A DNA stretch of 64,000 nt from Hyphomonas johnsonii MHS-2 (lineage in GTDB: Bacteria; Pseudomonadota; Alphaproteobacteria; Caulobacterales; Hyphomonadaceae), in NCBI RefSeq assembly GCF_000685275.1, contig NZ_ARYK01000010.1, positions 1 to 64,000 of the forward strand, in the 5' to 3' direction. Of this stretch, positions 17,084 through 27,078 are shown one piece after another. Both the position numbers and the translations under genes were made by a program. Below the pieces are notes generated by a model. It saw nothing but the letters and a program-made list of their open reading frames with translations. It did not search any database and had not been told where the DNA came from. Numbering within the stretch: position 1 is the stretch's first letter; the number at the start of each line of letters is the position of its first letter.

Positions 17084-19348
17084 ATGCCTTACAACTTGCC
17101 GGCCACGCGTCTCCTGATGAACCGGCTTCGCCAGGTGATGGCGGAGGATGGCGACACGCGGTTCAGGCTGGATCAGGTGGTCAGGCTGATCGCGTCCACG
17201 ATGGTCGCGGACGTCTGCTCGGTCTATTTGCGCCTGTCCGATGGCGGGCTGCTGCTGATTGCCACCGAAGGTTTGAAGCCGGAAGCCGTATCGGCCACGC
17301 GCCTGGCACCCAATGAAGGCCTGGTCGGCCTTGTCGCGCGCCGCGGCGAGGCGATGGCGATCCAGAATGCCCCACGCCACCCTGCATTCTCCTACCGCCC
17401 GGAAACTGGAGAAGACCCGTTCCACGCCTTCCTGGGCATGCCGATCCTGCGCGGCGGGCGTGTCCTTGGCGTCCTGACTGTCCAGAACAGGACGGAGCGC
17501 GCCTATGGCGACGACGAGATCGACACATTGCAGACCATTGCGATGGTGCTGGCCGAGATCGTCGATCGCATGGACCCGGAACACATATCGAACGGCGTGG
17601 ACTCCAAACGGGAGCGCAATCTTGCGTCCCTGCATGGCCGTGTCCTTTGCGAGGGCCTCGGCTACGGCCGCGCAGTCCTTCACGATCCCGTCGTGCCGGC
17701 GGCAAAGTTCTTCGCTGCGGACCAGACGCTGGAGGCCGCTCGCCTGTCCGAAGCGCTGGTCGGCCTGAAGGCGTCGATCGACCAGATGCTGGCCCTCGAT
17801 GGCGCTGCGCTGGGCGACGATCCGCGGGATGTGATGGAGACCTATCGCCTGCTGGCGCACGATCCGTCCTGGGCCGAGAAGATGCGGGAAGGCATCCGGT
17901 CGGGCTTGTCCGCGGAGGCGTCGGTCGACCGGGCCCGTCGCGAGCACAGGGCGCGCCTGCAAAGTGCCCGCGACCCCTACCTGCGCGAACGGCTGAATGA
18001 CCTTGAAGACCTGGACAACCGGCTCCTGCGCATCCTCGGCGGCGAAGATGGACGTCCGCAGATCAGCGAGGAACGCAGCGTGCTGGTGGCAAGGCGCCTC
18101 GGGCCTGCCGAACTGCTGGAATATTCGAATACCGGGCTGCGCGCGATCCTGATGGAAGAGGCGGCAGTGTCGTCGCACGCTGCCATTGTGGCGCGGGCCC
18201 TGGGCATCCCCACGCTGGGCGGGATCGAAGGCCTGACAAGCCGGATCGACCAGGGCGACTGGGTCATTGTGGATGCCGAGCAGGGCAGGCTTCATATCCG
18301 CCCGGACGACAGCCTGTATGATGCCTACAAGGGCCGGGTCGCCATCCGGTCGGAACGCCAGGCAGGCTATGCGGCCCTTCGTGACCTGCCAGCGCGTACG
18401 AAAGACGGCACCGACGTCAAGCTGTACCTCAATGCCGGTCTCGATCTTGACCTCGACATGCTCGAGCAGGCCGGCGCAGATGGTGTCGGATTGTTCCGGA
18501 CAGAGTTCCAGTTTCTCGTGTCCGAAACCCTGCCGCGCCTCGACGACCAGGTCGCGCTCTACCGGCGGGTCCTGGATCGGGCGGCCGGCAAGCCGGTGAT
18601 CTTCAGGACGGTCGATCTCGGCGGTGACAAGGTGCTGCCGGCGCTCAATACGGCGCGAGAGGAGAATCCTGCGCTTGGCTGGCGGTCAGTCCGGTTCGCC
18701 CTTGATCACAAGGGCCTTTTCCGCCGGCAGCTGCGGGCGCTGGTCCGGGCTGCGGGCACCGACCCGCTGACTGTCATGTTCCCGATGGTCACGACGCCCG
18801 GTGAGTTCTTCGAAGCGCGTGAGCTGCTGATGAAGGAAGTGGCGTGGACCCTGTCGCGGACAGGCAAGACGCCAAGCCGCCTCGAAGTCGGCGTGATGCT
18901 GGAGACGCCGGCCCTGGCGTTCAGCCTGACCGAATTGGCCGGAGAAGTGGATTTCCTGTCGGTCGGCACGAACGACCTGATGCAGTTCTTTTTCGCCGCA
19001 GACCGCATGACGCCATCGGTGTCTGACCGTTATGACCTCGTCAGTCCGGCAGCACTGCGCTTCCTGAAGCTGGTTTCGCAGACCTGTATCGACCATTCGA
19101 TACGCATGTCGGCGTGTGGAGAAGCCACCGCCTCACCCATTTCCGCCTTGTGTTTCATCGCACTGGGCTTTCTCAACCTCTCGATGCCTGCGGCCTCCAT
19201 CGGTCCGGTCAAGCGCATGGTCCGTTCGCTTGACCTGGCAGCGTTCCGGAAGGACTTCCTGGCAGCCCTCGACGCACCGGACACAGCGTTCCGTAACCAA
19301 GTGTTAGCCTTAGCCTCTGATCATGGTGTGCAATTGTCCGACGCTTGA
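17084..19348 (+). CDS. ptsP: PTS-Ntr enzyme I with GAF domain
   Basis: 754 aa. An N-terminal GAF domain (about 15-160) is followed by the PEP-utilising enzyme I parts. The phospho-accepting histidine is H365 in VSSHAAIVARALGIP; GADGVGLFRTEFQF and FRTVDLGGDKVLPAL belong to the PEP-binding barrel, and the C-terminal catalytic Cys region is MSACGEATASP. The protein passes phosphate from PEP to NPr and EIIA-Ntr, linking nitrogen state to (p)ppGpp and potassium control rather than sugar uptake. It likely shares a transcript with lysC. Confidence 0.94.
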   Translation: MPYNLPATRLLMNRLRQVMAEDGDTRFRLDQVVRLIASTMVADVCSVYLRLSDGGLLLIATEGLKPEAVSATRLAPNEGLVGLVARRGEAMAIQNAPRHPAFSYRPETGEDPFHAFLGMPILRGGRVLGVLTVQNRTERAYGDDEIDTLQTIAMVLAEIVDRMDPEHISNGVDSKRERNLASLHGRVLCEGLGYGRAVLHDPVVPAAKFFAADQTLEAARLSEALVGLKASIDQMLALDGAALGDDPRDVMETYRLLAHDPSWAEKMREGIRSGLSAEASVDRARREHRARLQSARDPYLRERLNDLEDLDNRLLRILGGEDGRPQISEERSVLVARRLGPAELLEYSNTGLRAILMEEAAVSSHAAIVARALGIPTLGGIEGLTSRIDQGDWVIVDAEQGRLHIRPDDSLYDAYKGRVAIRSERQAGYAALRDLPARTKDGTDVKLYLNAGLDLDLDMLEQAGADGVGLFRTEFQFLVSETLPRLDDQVALYRRVLDRAAGKPVIFRTVDLGGDKVLPALNTAREENPALGWRSVRFALDHKGLFRRQLRALVRAAGTDPLTVMFPMVTTPGEFFEARELLMKEVAWTLSRTGKTPSRLEVGVMLETPALAFSLTELAGEVDFLSVGTNDLMQFFFAADRMTPSVSDRYDLVSPAALRFLKLVSQTCIDHSIRMSACGEATASPISALCFIALGFLNLSMPAASIGPVKRMVRSLDLAAFRKDFLAALDAPDTAFRNQVLALASDHGVQLSDA

Positions 19349-19439
19349 AACGTTCCGGCCCTCAATATACCATGTTTGTGGACCAGAACTTGCTCGTCTT
19401 GGGGACGAACTTCCCCGTGGGCAGCTGGATTGGAAGAAT

Positions 19440-20414
19440 ATGGGACACGACGAGACTCCTGACGCATTCGGGCCTTCCGCAGGGGCAGGATCAGCCGCAA
19501 CCGGGAACGATACGCATCGTTCACTCGACGATGTGGACGTGTCACGGCCGCGCCAGAACGTGCCCGAGCAGGCGCCTGAACGGGCGAGTGCCATGGCAAT
19601 CTTCAATTCGCGGGAATTCAACGGTGAAACGCTGCGGATGGGACAGGTCCTGCGCCGCGTCCGCGAAGCGCTCGGCCTCGAGATCGCAGATGTCTCGCGC
19701 AAGTCGCTTTTGCGGCAGGATTTCCTGATGTGGATCGAGCGGATGGAAATCGGCCAGATCCCGAAGGGGTATCTTACACCCTACCTGCGTGCCTATTCCG
19801 GCGAACTCGGCCTGCCAGACGCCGAAGTCATCGCGCGATACACACATGAATGCGGGGCTGTCGCGGACGTGAAATCATCCGCACCGGTGCCGAAGATCGG
19901 CGATATCACTCCACAGAAATCAAAACTGCCGATGATGGCCGCCGCCGCTGCTGCACTGGTACTGGTGGCAGGTGGCGCGGTCACGATCACCCAGATCGTC
20001 AAGCCGCAGAAGGAACTGGCGCCCGCGCCGGCCATCGTCGCCGTGAACGGCGGCCGCCACAGCCTGTTCGAGGACGCCGAAACGACAAGCCGGCCGCTGC
20101 CGACCAACCTGCAGCTGCAACTGGTGGCCCTGCGCCAGGGATGGCTCGAGGTGCGCGGTGCTGACGGCACGATTTTCCGCAGTCGGGTGATGGCTGCCGG
20201 GGAAAGCTATTTTCCGAGGCTTGATGCCGGCTGGACGGTTTCAGCGCGTGATGGCGGCTCGTTCGAATGGCGCGTTGGCGATGCCGTGGTCGGACCGCTG
20301 GGTCCGGACGGTGGGGCTGTGTTCTCGGTGAGTGTCGACCAGAAACTGGTGGAAGCAGCAGAAATTGCTTCACCGACGGTTGCATCCAACGGTGCGAGCA
20401 AGGCGACGCGCTGA
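19440..20414 (+). CDS. RodZ-like HTH membrane protein (DUF4115)
   Basis: 324 aa from ATG 19440, which has GGAAGA in front; the longer frame reaches back into ptsP and was not used. Residues 1-60 are disordered and acidic. Residues 66-125 are an HTH of the RodZ type ([22 protein letters not shown]). A membrane segment spans about 164-186, and a periplasmic beta domain (DUF4115: [18 protein letters not shown]) follows. RodZ links MreB to the elongation machinery. This copy sits between ptsP and ispG, where alphaproteobacteria carry a related gene, so RodZ proper is likely but not certain. Confidence 0.77.
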   Translation: MGHDETPDAFGPSAGAGSAATGNDTHRSLDDVDVSRPRQNVPEQAPERASAMAIFNSREFNGETLRMGQVLRRVREALGLEIADVSRKSLLRQDFLMWIERMEIGQIPKGYLTPYLRAYSGELGLPDAEVIARYTHECGAVADVKSSAPVPKIGDITPQKSKLPMMAAAAAALVLVAGGAVTITQIVKPQKELAPAPAIVAVNGGRHSLFEDAETTSRPLPTNLQLQLVALRQGWLEVRGADGTIFRSRVMAAGESYFPRLDAGWTVSARDGGSFEWRVGDAVVGPLGPDGGAVFSVSVDQKLVEAAEIASPTVASNGASKATR

Positions 20415-20500
20415 GCCTGCGCGGCGAAATGGGGCCTTTACGTCGTGCATCCGGCACGCCACATCAGGCCCATGGTGACTTGCAGGGAGACCGACGTCTC

Positions 20501-21634
20501 ATGACCCACAATCCTATCCGGCCCTGGCGCAACATCGACCGACGCGTGTCGCGCAAGATTCGCGTCGGTTCGGTCGAGGTCGGGGGTGACGCGCCGATTG
20601 CCGTGCAGTCGATGACCAACACACTCACGCATGATGCCGGCGCGACAATCGCCCAGATTCGTCGCATGGAGCAGGCGGGCGCCGACATTGTCCGTGTGTC
20701 TTGCCCGGATCAGGCATCGACGGCGGCGCTGCGCGAAATCGTGCAGAATGTCGACGCGCCGATCGTTGCGGACATACATTTTCACTACAAACGCGGCGTT
20801 GAAGCGGCTGACGCCGGCGCTGCCTGCCTGCGCATCAATCCAGGCAATATCGGGTCGCTTGCCCGCGTGAAGGAGGTGGTCGCGGCCGCCCGCGCCAATG
20901 GCTGTTCCATGCGGATCGGCGTGAATGGCGGTTCGCTTGAGCGCCACCTGCTGGAAAAGTACGGCGAGCCGTGCCCGGACGCGATGGTGGAAAGCGCGCT
21001 GGACCATGCCCTTATTCTCGATGATCTCGGATTCCACGAATACAAGATCAGCGTGAAGGCGTCCGACATGTTCATGACGGTCGCCGCCTACCAGAAACTG
21101 GCCGAAGCCACTGATGCCCCCCTGCATCTCGGCATTACGGAAGCCGGCGGCCTTCGGACCGGCACGGTGAAGTCTGCAATCGGCATGGGCAACCTGCTGT
21201 GGGCCGGGATCGGCGACACGATCCGTGTGTCCCTGTCGGCAGACCCGGTCGAGGAGGTGAAAGTCGGCTACGAGATGCTGAAATCCCTCGGCCTGCGCAC
21301 GCGGGGTGTGAATATCATCGCGTGCCCAAGCTGTGCACGGCAGGGCTTCGACGTGATCTCGACTGTCGAGATTCTGGAGAAACGCCTGGCGCACATCACC
21401 GAGCCGATCTCGTTGTCGATCATCGGCTGTGTCGTGAACGGGCCGGGTGAAGCGGCCATGACCGATCTTGGGTTCACTGGCGGCGGCGGCGAATCCGGGA
21501 TGATGTACGCGGCCGGCAAGCCTGACCACAAGGTCGGCAATGCCACGATGGTCGAGGAAATCGTCGCTGCGGTGGAAGCCAAGGCGGAGAAGTTGCGCGA
21601 GGCGCGCGAAACGGCTGGCATCGCTGCCGAGTAG
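20501..21634 (+). CDS. ispG: (E)-4-hydroxy-3-methylbut-2-enyl-diphosphate synthase
   Basis: 4Fe-4S enzyme of the MEP isoprenoid pathway that reduces the cyclic diphosphate to HMBPP. 377 aa from ATG 20501, with AGGGAG upstream. The three iron-sulfur cysteines are in [10 protein letters not shown] and [12 protein letters not shown], and the N-terminal [15 protein letters not shown] is diagnostic. This is the bacterial form without the extra domain found in plants. It follows the HTH gene with an 86-base gap. Confidence 0.95.
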   Translation: MTHNPIRPWRNIDRRVSRKIRVGSVEVGGDAPIAVQSMTNTLTHDAGATIAQIRRMEQAGADIVRVSCPDQASTAALREIVQNVDAPIVADIHFHYKRGVEAADAGAACLRINPGNIGSLARVKEVVAAARANGCSMRIGVNGGSLERHLLEKYGEPCPDAMVESALDHALILDDLGFHEYKISVKASDMFMTVAAYQKLAEATDAPLHLGITEAGGLRTGTVKSAIGMGNLLWAGIGDTIRVSLSADPVEEVKVGYEMLKSLGLRTRGVNIIACPSCARQGFDVISTVEILEKRLAHITEPISLSIIGCVVNGPGEAAMTDLGFTGGGGESGMMYAAGKPDHKVGNATMVEEIVAAVEAKAEKLREARETAGIAAE

Positions 21635-21722
21635 CCACGGTTTCGAGAAGAGACTGCCCAAAACCGAAAATGGCGCTAAGACTCCGGCACAGCGTCTATT
21701 TGGCCGGAAGGGTGGTCCCTGA

Positions 21723-23054
21723 ATGATCTGGTTCCTGAAGCGGATTCCGCTGCTCCTCGTGATCGGTGTCACTGCGCTCATCATGTCGAACTGCACAATG
21801 CTCGGCCTGAATTACGCGAGTCTCGAAGTCGCGAACAAACCGGTTCCCGTTCCACCGATTGATGTTGCCGCGATTTCAGGTCGAGAGACGGCGCGAGACG
21901 CACTTAAAACGAAATTCGAAGACGCGCTCTACGGGCCATGGCCTGCAGGCATGCCGGTATCGGCGAGCGGCTGGCGGGTCATCGAGCCTGATTACCTGAA
22001 CGGGCGCGGAACCCTGGAAGAGGCTGAGATTACCATCGGCAGCGGCGCGGGTGCCAGACTGTTTCACCTGGTCGCGGCCTTCCCGAAAGCCGACGCACCG
22101 TCGCCGGTGGTCATCAGCCAGACCTTTTCAACCAACTGTTCTGTGTTTCCGGACACTGCGGTGACGGCGACGAACGGGCTGCCTTGCGACGGGTCGGAAA
22201 TGGACGGCGTCGTGGGAATGGCCGCGACGAGCATTTTCGGCACCTATATCGCCCTGGCGCCCGTCGAGCGCTATTTCGATGCCGGCCTCGCCTATGCCAG
22301 TTTCTACGCGTCCGAACTTGTGCCCGACAAGAATGGCGAGGCGCAGGCAGTGATGGCCAATCTGGGCGGCCCGGTAAATCCAACCAGCACGCTGATGGCC
22401 TGGGCCTACGGGTTTTCCGCTGCCCTGGACGTGCTGGAGGCCGATCCCCGCATCGACGCGAGCCGTACGGCGCTTATGGGACATTCCCGCCACGCTAAGT
22501 CCGCCCTGATCACCGGCGTGTGGGACCGCCGCGTGGATGCGGTGATCGCACACCAGTCCGGCTTTGCCGGCGCGGCGCTGTCACGGTCGACGGCTGGCGA
22601 AGGCCTCGCACGGATGGCGAAATCATATCCTCACTGGGTGGCGCCCCAGGCGCAGGCCTATCTCGACGACCCGTCGACCCTGCCAGTCGACCAGCACGAG
22701 TTGCTCGCCCTGCTGGCGCCGACACCTGTGCTTTTGGGGAATGGGCGCCGAGACGTCTGGTCGGACCCGAACTCGACGTTCCGGTCGGCCGAAGCGGCCT
22801 CGGCGGTCTACAAGGCCGACGGGACGACCGGCATGACAGCAACCGGCATGAAGGATTTCCTGCCATCCGACGCGCTGTCCTATTGGCTGCGTGCTGGCGG
22901 GCACAGCATCGTTTCGAAAGACATCGACGCGTTCACGACGTTTCTCAGCGCCCATTTCAATGACCCGGGGGAAATTGAATCTTCTGTTCAAACTGCAGAT
23001 TGCACTCTAAACTCTCAGGAAAACAACGCTGAGGGAGGCGCACAATGTCCGTAA
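21723..23054 (+). CDS. CE15-like alpha/beta hydrolase
   Basis: 443 aa. The N-terminus is hydrophobic (LLLVIGVTALIMSNC); SNC is a poor lipobox, so anchoring is unclear. The core has MAWAYGFSAALDVLEADPRIDASRTALMGHSR; S255 in GHSRHAK is the likely nucleophile, and RAGGHSI near the end the likely His. This order and the G[HC]SRxGK-like motif resemble glucuronoyl esterases (CE15), although Ala replaces the usual Gly before Lys. Cys pairs (NCSVFPD, LPCDG) suggest a disulfide and export. The stop overlaps the MAPEG gene by 10 bases. Confidence 0.63.
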   Translation: MIWFLKRIPLLLVIGVTALIMSNCTMLGLNYASLEVANKPVPVPPIDVAAISGRETARDALKTKFEDALYGPWPAGMPVSASGWRVIEPDYLNGRGTLEEAEITIGSGAGARLFHLVAAFPKADAPSPVVISQTFSTNCSVFPDTAVTATNGLPCDGSEMDGVVGMAATSIFGTYIALAPVERYFDAGLAYASFYASELVPDKNGEAQAVMANLGGPVNPTSTLMAWAYGFSAALDVLEADPRIDASRTALMGHSRHAKSALITGVWDRRVDAVIAHQSGFAGAALSRSTAGEGLARMAKSYPHWVAPQAQAYLDDPSTLPVDQHELLALLAPTPVLLGNGRRDVWSDPNSTFRSAEAASAVYKADGTTGMTATGMKDFLPSDALSYWLRAGGHSIVSKDIDAFTTFLSAHFNDPGEIESSVQTADCTLNSQENNAEGGAQCP

Positions 23055-23473
23055 CTGTTGAACTTCTTAAACCCGTACTGGCCCTGGTCTGCTGGACGCT
23101 GGTGATGTGGCTGTGGATGTACGCCACCCGCATTCCCGCAATGCAGAAGGCCAAGATCAATCCGGACGATGCCCGGCATCCCGGCACCTATGTTGACAAG
23201 ATGCCGGCGAATGTCCGTTCGGCGGCCGACAATTACAATCACCTGCACGAACAACCGACGATCTTCTACGCTCTCATGTTCTTTGCCGCGATGACGGGTG
23301 GCGAAGGTCATTTCATGGTCGTGCTGGCCTGGATCTATGTCGGGCTGCGTGTGGTCCATTCGTTCGTCCAGGTTCTGCAGCCAAACGTGACCTTGCGCTT
23401 CATGGTTTTCGCGCTCGCATCGCTCACCTTGTTCGTCATGGCGGGCCGCGAAGTCATGCGGATTTTCCTCTAG
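23045..23473 (+). CDS. MAPEG-family membrane protein
   Basis: 142 aa with four hydrophobic segments and the family mark DNYNHLHEQPTIFYALMFFAAMTGG. MAPEG proteins are small trimeric membrane enzymes that conjugate or reduce lipid hydroperoxides with glutathione; many bacterial members are uncharacterised. GGAGG stands just before the ATG, inside the end of the preceding hydrolase frame, which it overlaps by 10 bases, so both are probably translated together. Confidence 0.83.
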   Translation: MSVTVELLKPVLALVCWTLVMWLWMYATRIPAMQKAKINPDDARHPGTYVDKMPANVRSAADNYNHLHEQPTIFYALMFFAAMTGGEGHFMVVLAWIYVGLRVVHSFVQVLQPNVTLRFMVFALASLTLFVMAGREVMRIFL

Positions 23474-23491
23474 ACGACGGAATGTGGCAGC

Positions 23492-23512
23492 GGAGGCGCT
23501 TCACGCGCCTCC
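23492..23512. terminator. Hairpin between MAPEG gene and prfA
   Basis: GGAGGCGC (23492-23499) and GCGCCTCC (23505-23512) are a perfect 8-bp GC-rich stem with a 5-base loop. No T-run follows on the plus strand, so it is a terminator-like or pausing structure rather than a sure terminator. prfA begins 22 bases later. Confidence 0.45.
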
Positions 23513-23534
23513 AAAACCGCTCTAAAGGGCGGCC

Positions 23535-24611
23535 ATGGCCACTATTTCACCCTCCCGCCTGCAACAGGTCATCGACCGGTTCGAACAGGTCGAAGCGCGC
23601 ATGGGCGCGGCAACCGAAACCGCAGAGATCATCGCGCTGTCGAAAGAATATGCCGAGCTGAAGCCGGTCGTCGAAAAGGCGCGCGAGCTGATCTCGGCGC
23701 GAACGGAACTCAAAGAGGCCGAAGCGCTCGTCTCGAGCGGCGACCCCGACATGGTGGAACTGGCCCGCGACGAAGTCGACAACCTGCGCGAGCGCCTGCC
23801 GGACCTTGAACAGGAGGTTCAGGTCCTGCTGCTGCCGAAGGATGTCGACGACAAGGCCGACATCGTCATCGAACTTCGCGCAGGAACGGGCGGCGACGAA
23901 GCAGCCCTGTTCGCCGGCGACCTGTTCCGCATGTATTCGCGCTACTTCCAGCTCATGGGCTGGAAGGTGGATATCGTCGATGCGGCGGAGGGCGACGCGG
24001 GCGGTTACAAGGAACTGGTTGCCAATGTCTCCGGCGATGGCGTGTTCGGGCACATGAAGTGGGAGAGCGGCGTGCACCGGGTGCAGCGCGTGCCGGCAAC
24101 CGAAACGCAGGGGCGGATCCATACGTCGGCAGCGACGGTCGCGGTGCTTCCGGCGCCAGAGAATGTCGAGATCGACATTCGCCCGGAAGACATCCGTATC
24201 GATACGATGCGCTCGTCCGGCGCAGGCGGCCAGCACGTGAACACGACCGACTCGGCTGTCCGCATCACGCACCTGCCAACCGGTCTCGTGGCCACGAGCT
24301 CGGAGAAGTCCCAGCACGTGAACCGTGAAAAGGCGATGGATCAGCTGAAGATCCGTCTCTACGAGCGCGAGCGTTCGGCCAAGGATGCGGAGCGGGCCGA
24401 GGCGCGGGCGAGCCAGATCGGCTCCGGCGACCGGAGCCAGAAGGTGCGCACCTACAACTATCCTGAAAACCGGGTCACCGATCACCGGATCGGCCTGACA
24501 CTCTATTCGCTCGACCGGATCATCACCGGCGACAAGCTCAACGACGTCATCGAGGCGCTGATCACTGAAGACCAGGCGCGCAAGCTTTCGGCAATGGAGG
24601 CGGACACCTGA
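23535..24611 (+). CDS. prfA: Peptide chain release factor 1
   Basis: 358 aa. Recognises UAA and UAG and releases the peptide. The catalytic GGQ is in [19 protein letters not shown] near residue 228, and the codon-recognition PAT-type motif is [12 protein letters not shown]. Its glutamine is methylated by PrmC, whose gene follows with an overlapping start. The stop TGA is inside CTGA, the inferred start of prmC. Confidence 0.96.
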   Translation: MATISPSRLQQVIDRFEQVEARMGAATETAEIIALSKEYAELKPVVEKARELISARTELKEAEALVSSGDPDMVELARDEVDNLRERLPDLEQEVQVLLLPKDVDDKADIVIELRAGTGGDEAALFAGDLFRMYSRYFQLMGWKVDIVDAAEGDAGGYKELVANVSGDGVFGHMKWESGVHRVQRVPATETQGRIHTSAATVAVLPAPENVEIDIRPEDIRIDTMRSSGAGGQHVNTTDSAVRITHLPTGLVATSSEKSQHVNREKAMDQLKIRLYERERSAKDAERAEARASQIGSGDRSQKVRTYNYPENRVTDHRIGLTLYSLDRIITGDKLNDVIEALITEDQARKLSAMEADT

Positions 24612-25468
24612 TCCGGACGACCTACACGGCGATACTTGCTGAAGCGTCCCGGCGGTTGAGGGATGCCGGTATCGAAGCGCCGCAGCGCGAAGCGCGGCTC
24701 CTGATGGCGGTGGCGTCAGGCCTCACCACATCCGACCTGATCATCCGTGGCCACCAACCGGTTCCCGCGAGCCTCGCAGATACATTCCACGCCATTGTCG
24801 CCCGGCGCGCGGCGCGCGAACCCTTCCAGCACATTGCCCGGACGGCGTCCTTCTTCGGCCTGGACCTGGTGTCGGACCGGCGTGCGCTTGTGCCGAGAGC
24901 TGACAGCGAAGTGGTGGTGGAGGCGGCCCTGGCGTTGCTGCCGGAGGGGCGGGACGCGCGTGTGGTGGACCTCGGGACGGGGTCGGGATGCCTGCTGGCC
25001 GCCCTGCTTGCGACCCGCACCGAACTGACGGGCATAGGCCTGGACGCGAGTTCCGACGCGGCAGACCTTGCGCGCGAGAATGTCGAACGGCTCGGGTTGG
25101 GCAACCGGGCGCGCATCCTGACCGGCAGCTGGACGGAATGGACCGGTTGGGCGGATGTCGACCTGGTGATCTCCAACCCACCTTATATCAACGCGGCGAC
25201 CATCGCGTCGCTCGACCCGGAAGTCAGGCTTCACGATCCCCTGGACGCCCTTGATGGTGGCGAGGACGGCCTGGCGGCCTATCGCGAAATCGTGATGCTT
25301 GCGCGGGCGGGGCTCCGGGCAGGCGTGCCCATCGTATTCGAAATCGGGTTCGACCAGAGATCGTCCGTTTCCGGCCTGATGGCGGACGCCGGCTTCATCG
25401 GCCTGGGCAGCAGCAGAGACCTGGCCGGCAATGACCGGGTCGTCTGGGCCTTCCAGGCCGAGAGCTGA
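24608..25468 (+). CDS. prmC: Release-factor glutamine methyltransferase
   Basis: Methylates the GGQ glutamine of release factors. The catalytic NPPY is intact ([21 protein letters not shown]), with the SAM loop [16 protein letters not shown]. No ATG, GTG or TTG stands at the family's natural N-terminus; the first TTG (24656) would cut off some 16 residues ([15 protein letters not shown]) that match the usual start of PrmC. CTG at 24608 overlaps the prfA stop as CTGA and has GGAGG (24596-24600) 7 bases in front, so I use it (286 aa). The alternative is TTG 24656. Confidence 0.85.
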   Translation: MIRTTYTAILAEASRRLRDAGIEAPQREARLLMAVASGLTTSDLIIRGHQPVPASLADTFHAIVARRAAREPFQHIARTASFFGLDLVSDRRALVPRADSEVVVEAALALLPEGRDARVVDLGTGSGCLLAALLATRTELTGIGLDASSDAADLARENVERLGLGNRARILTGSWTEWTGWADVDLVISNPPYINAATIASLDPEVRLHDPLDALDGGEDGLAAYREIVMLARAGLRAGVPIVFEIGFDQRSSVSGLMADAGFIGLGSSRDLAGNDRVVWAFQAES

Positions 25469-25663
25469 CGCTCACATTTCTGCTTGGCGTAGCGCATGAT
25501 ACAGGTTAGAACCTATGCGTGAGGTGTTGGAAGCCGCTTGCGACAGCAATTGGTCCACCCTCGTCAGACTCGCGCAAATAAGGGGCTAGGCCAGCATTCT
25601 TTGGGCCATTGCGTTGGGAATTGCCTGTCGGAAAAGCAGGCGCATGAAACGGGATACACATTC

Positions 25664-26389
25664 ATGAAACGCTCACGTGGGCGCAATCGCCGTTCTGGCG
25701 GCAATAATAACAGCAACAATCACAGCAACCCGAACCGCCACTATGAAAGTGTCGGGCCGGATGTGAAAATTCGTGGGTCTGCGCAGCAGGTTCTCGAAAA
25801 GTACCAGCAATATGCCCGGGACGCCCACACGAGCGGCGACCGCGTATTGTCTGAGGCTTATTTTCAGTTTGCCGAGCATTATCAGCGCATTGTCGCCAAA
25901 CAGGTTGAGGCGAAGGATCGCCAGCAACAACCGCGGACAAATCGCGATGACCGGGACAACCGGCGTGATGACCGCGACACCAACAACAATGACTCGAATG
26001 ACAATGACGCGTCAGACAACAGCGACCAGAACAGCGACTCGCAAGAGTCCGCGCGACCTGCTCGCGACGATGAGTCCGCTGATCAGCAACGGGAATCCAG
26101 CCGGCGCGAACCGCTCAAGGTCATCGACGCAGACGACGGCGCGGATGAGGCCGCAACGTCCGAAAAGGCGCCGGGTGTAGAAGACAAGCCTGCAGCAGAG
26201 CGCCCGAAGACCCGCCGCAAGCCTTATCGTGCCAAGGAAGCAACCAAGGAAACAGCCAAGGACGCGGCCAAGGAAACGGCCGATGAACCGGCAGCCGTGA
26301 CGGATGGGGTGATGAAAACCCTGTCGCGTGGCCGGCGCAAGGCCGCGTCGGAAGCCGAAACGGCACAGTCCGACGATTCGGCGGCCTAA
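25664..26389 (+). CDS. DUF4167 protein with low-complexity tail
   Basis: 241 aa from MKRSRGRNRRSGGNN. Residues about 25-85 form the DUF4167 domain (VGPDVKIRGSAQQVLEKYQQYARDA ... FQFAEHYQRIVAK), typical of alphaproteobacteria. The N-terminal basic N/S-rich patch and the rest, rich in D, N, R and Q, then KETAKDAAKETADEP repeats, are predicted disordered. The basic ends suggest RNA or ribosome contact, which is inference. It stands alone, 195 bases after prmC. Confidence 0.87.
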   Translation: MKRSRGRNRRSGGNNNSNNHSNPNRHYESVGPDVKIRGSAQQVLEKYQQYARDAHTSGDRVLSEAYFQFAEHYQRIVAKQVEAKDRQQQPRTNRDDRDNRRDDRDTNNNDSNDNDASDNSDQNSDSQESARPARDDESADQQRESSRREPLKVIDADDGADEAATSEKAPGVEDKPAAERPKTRRKPYRAKEATKETAKDAAKETADEPAAVTDGVMKTLSRGRRKAASEAETAQSDDSAA

Positions 26390-26419
26390 ATCGCAGCGGC
26401 CTGGGGGGGCGTCGACGCC

Positions 26420-26950
26420 TTGTCCAGTACACGGTCCGATATCAGTACGAGGCTCGCCCGTCCCGGCGACGCAGGCAATCTGCGTGACCTCGCCATCTCG
26501 TCATTCGTGGCGGCGTTCGGCAGCCTGTATAGCGAACGTGACCTGCAGGCCTTCCTGACCGCAAACTATACGCTTGAGTCCTGGCGACACGCGGTCGTCC
26601 GCGCGGACCGCCCCGTCTGGGTCGCGGAGACGCCTCAAGGCAAGCTCTCGGGCTACGCGCAGGCGAGTCCGTGCGACCTGCCTGTCGATCCCATGCCGGA
26701 TGGCGCACTGCAGCTCCGGCGCCTCTATGTGGATCCCGATACGCTTTCGGCCGGGATCGGGGCGACCCTCATGCAATGCGTGATCGATTGGGTGGAAGCG
26801 CAAGGCCGTCCGCCCCTTTTTCTCGGCGTCTGGTCCGGCAACGCGGCAGCCCAGCGGTTCTACGCACGACACGGATTTCTCAAGGTCGGCGAATACGATT
26901 TTCCGGTCGGCGAGCGAGTGGACCGGGACCACATTCTGCGGCGCGATTGA
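26420..26950 (+). CDS. GNAT-family N-acetyltransferase
   Basis: 176 aa starting at TTG 26420, with a G-rich run 10 bases upstream; no ATG fits. The GNAT acetyl-CoA loop is visible as LRRLYVDPDTLSAGIGATLMQ, and NAAAQRFYARHGFLKVGEYDF is the typical C-terminal motif. Substrate unknown. It starts 30 bases after the DUF4167 gene and ends 20 bases before the clpB promoter. Confidence 0.82.
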   Translation: MSSTRSDISTRLARPGDAGNLRDLAISSFVAAFGSLYSERDLQAFLTANYTLESWRHAVVRADRPVWVAETPQGKLSGYAQASPCDLPVDPMPDGALQLRRLYVDPDTLSAGIGATLMQCVIDWVEAQGRPPLFLGVWSGNAAAQRFYARHGFLKVGEYDFPVGERVDRDHILRRD

Positions 26951-26970
26951 CGCAGGTACAGGTCCAGCGG

Positions 26971-26999
26971 CTTGTACTGGCCGCCTCAACTCCCCAAAT
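26971..26999 (+). promoter_or_regulatory. Sigma-32-type heat-shock promoter of clpB
   Basis: CTTGTA (26971-26976), a 15-base gap, then CCCCAAAT (26992-26999) fit the sigma-32 consensus CTTGAA-N13-15-CCCCATNT. The start would be near 27006, about 70 bases before the clpB ATG. clpB is a known sigma-32 target in many proteobacteria, which supports the reading. Confidence 0.72.
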
Positions 27000-27078
27000 C
27001 CAGTTCATCGCATGGACGCTGCCGCTGAGCGGGGTGTCTGTCACCATGAACCGATCTGCCTACACAAGGGGATGATAC

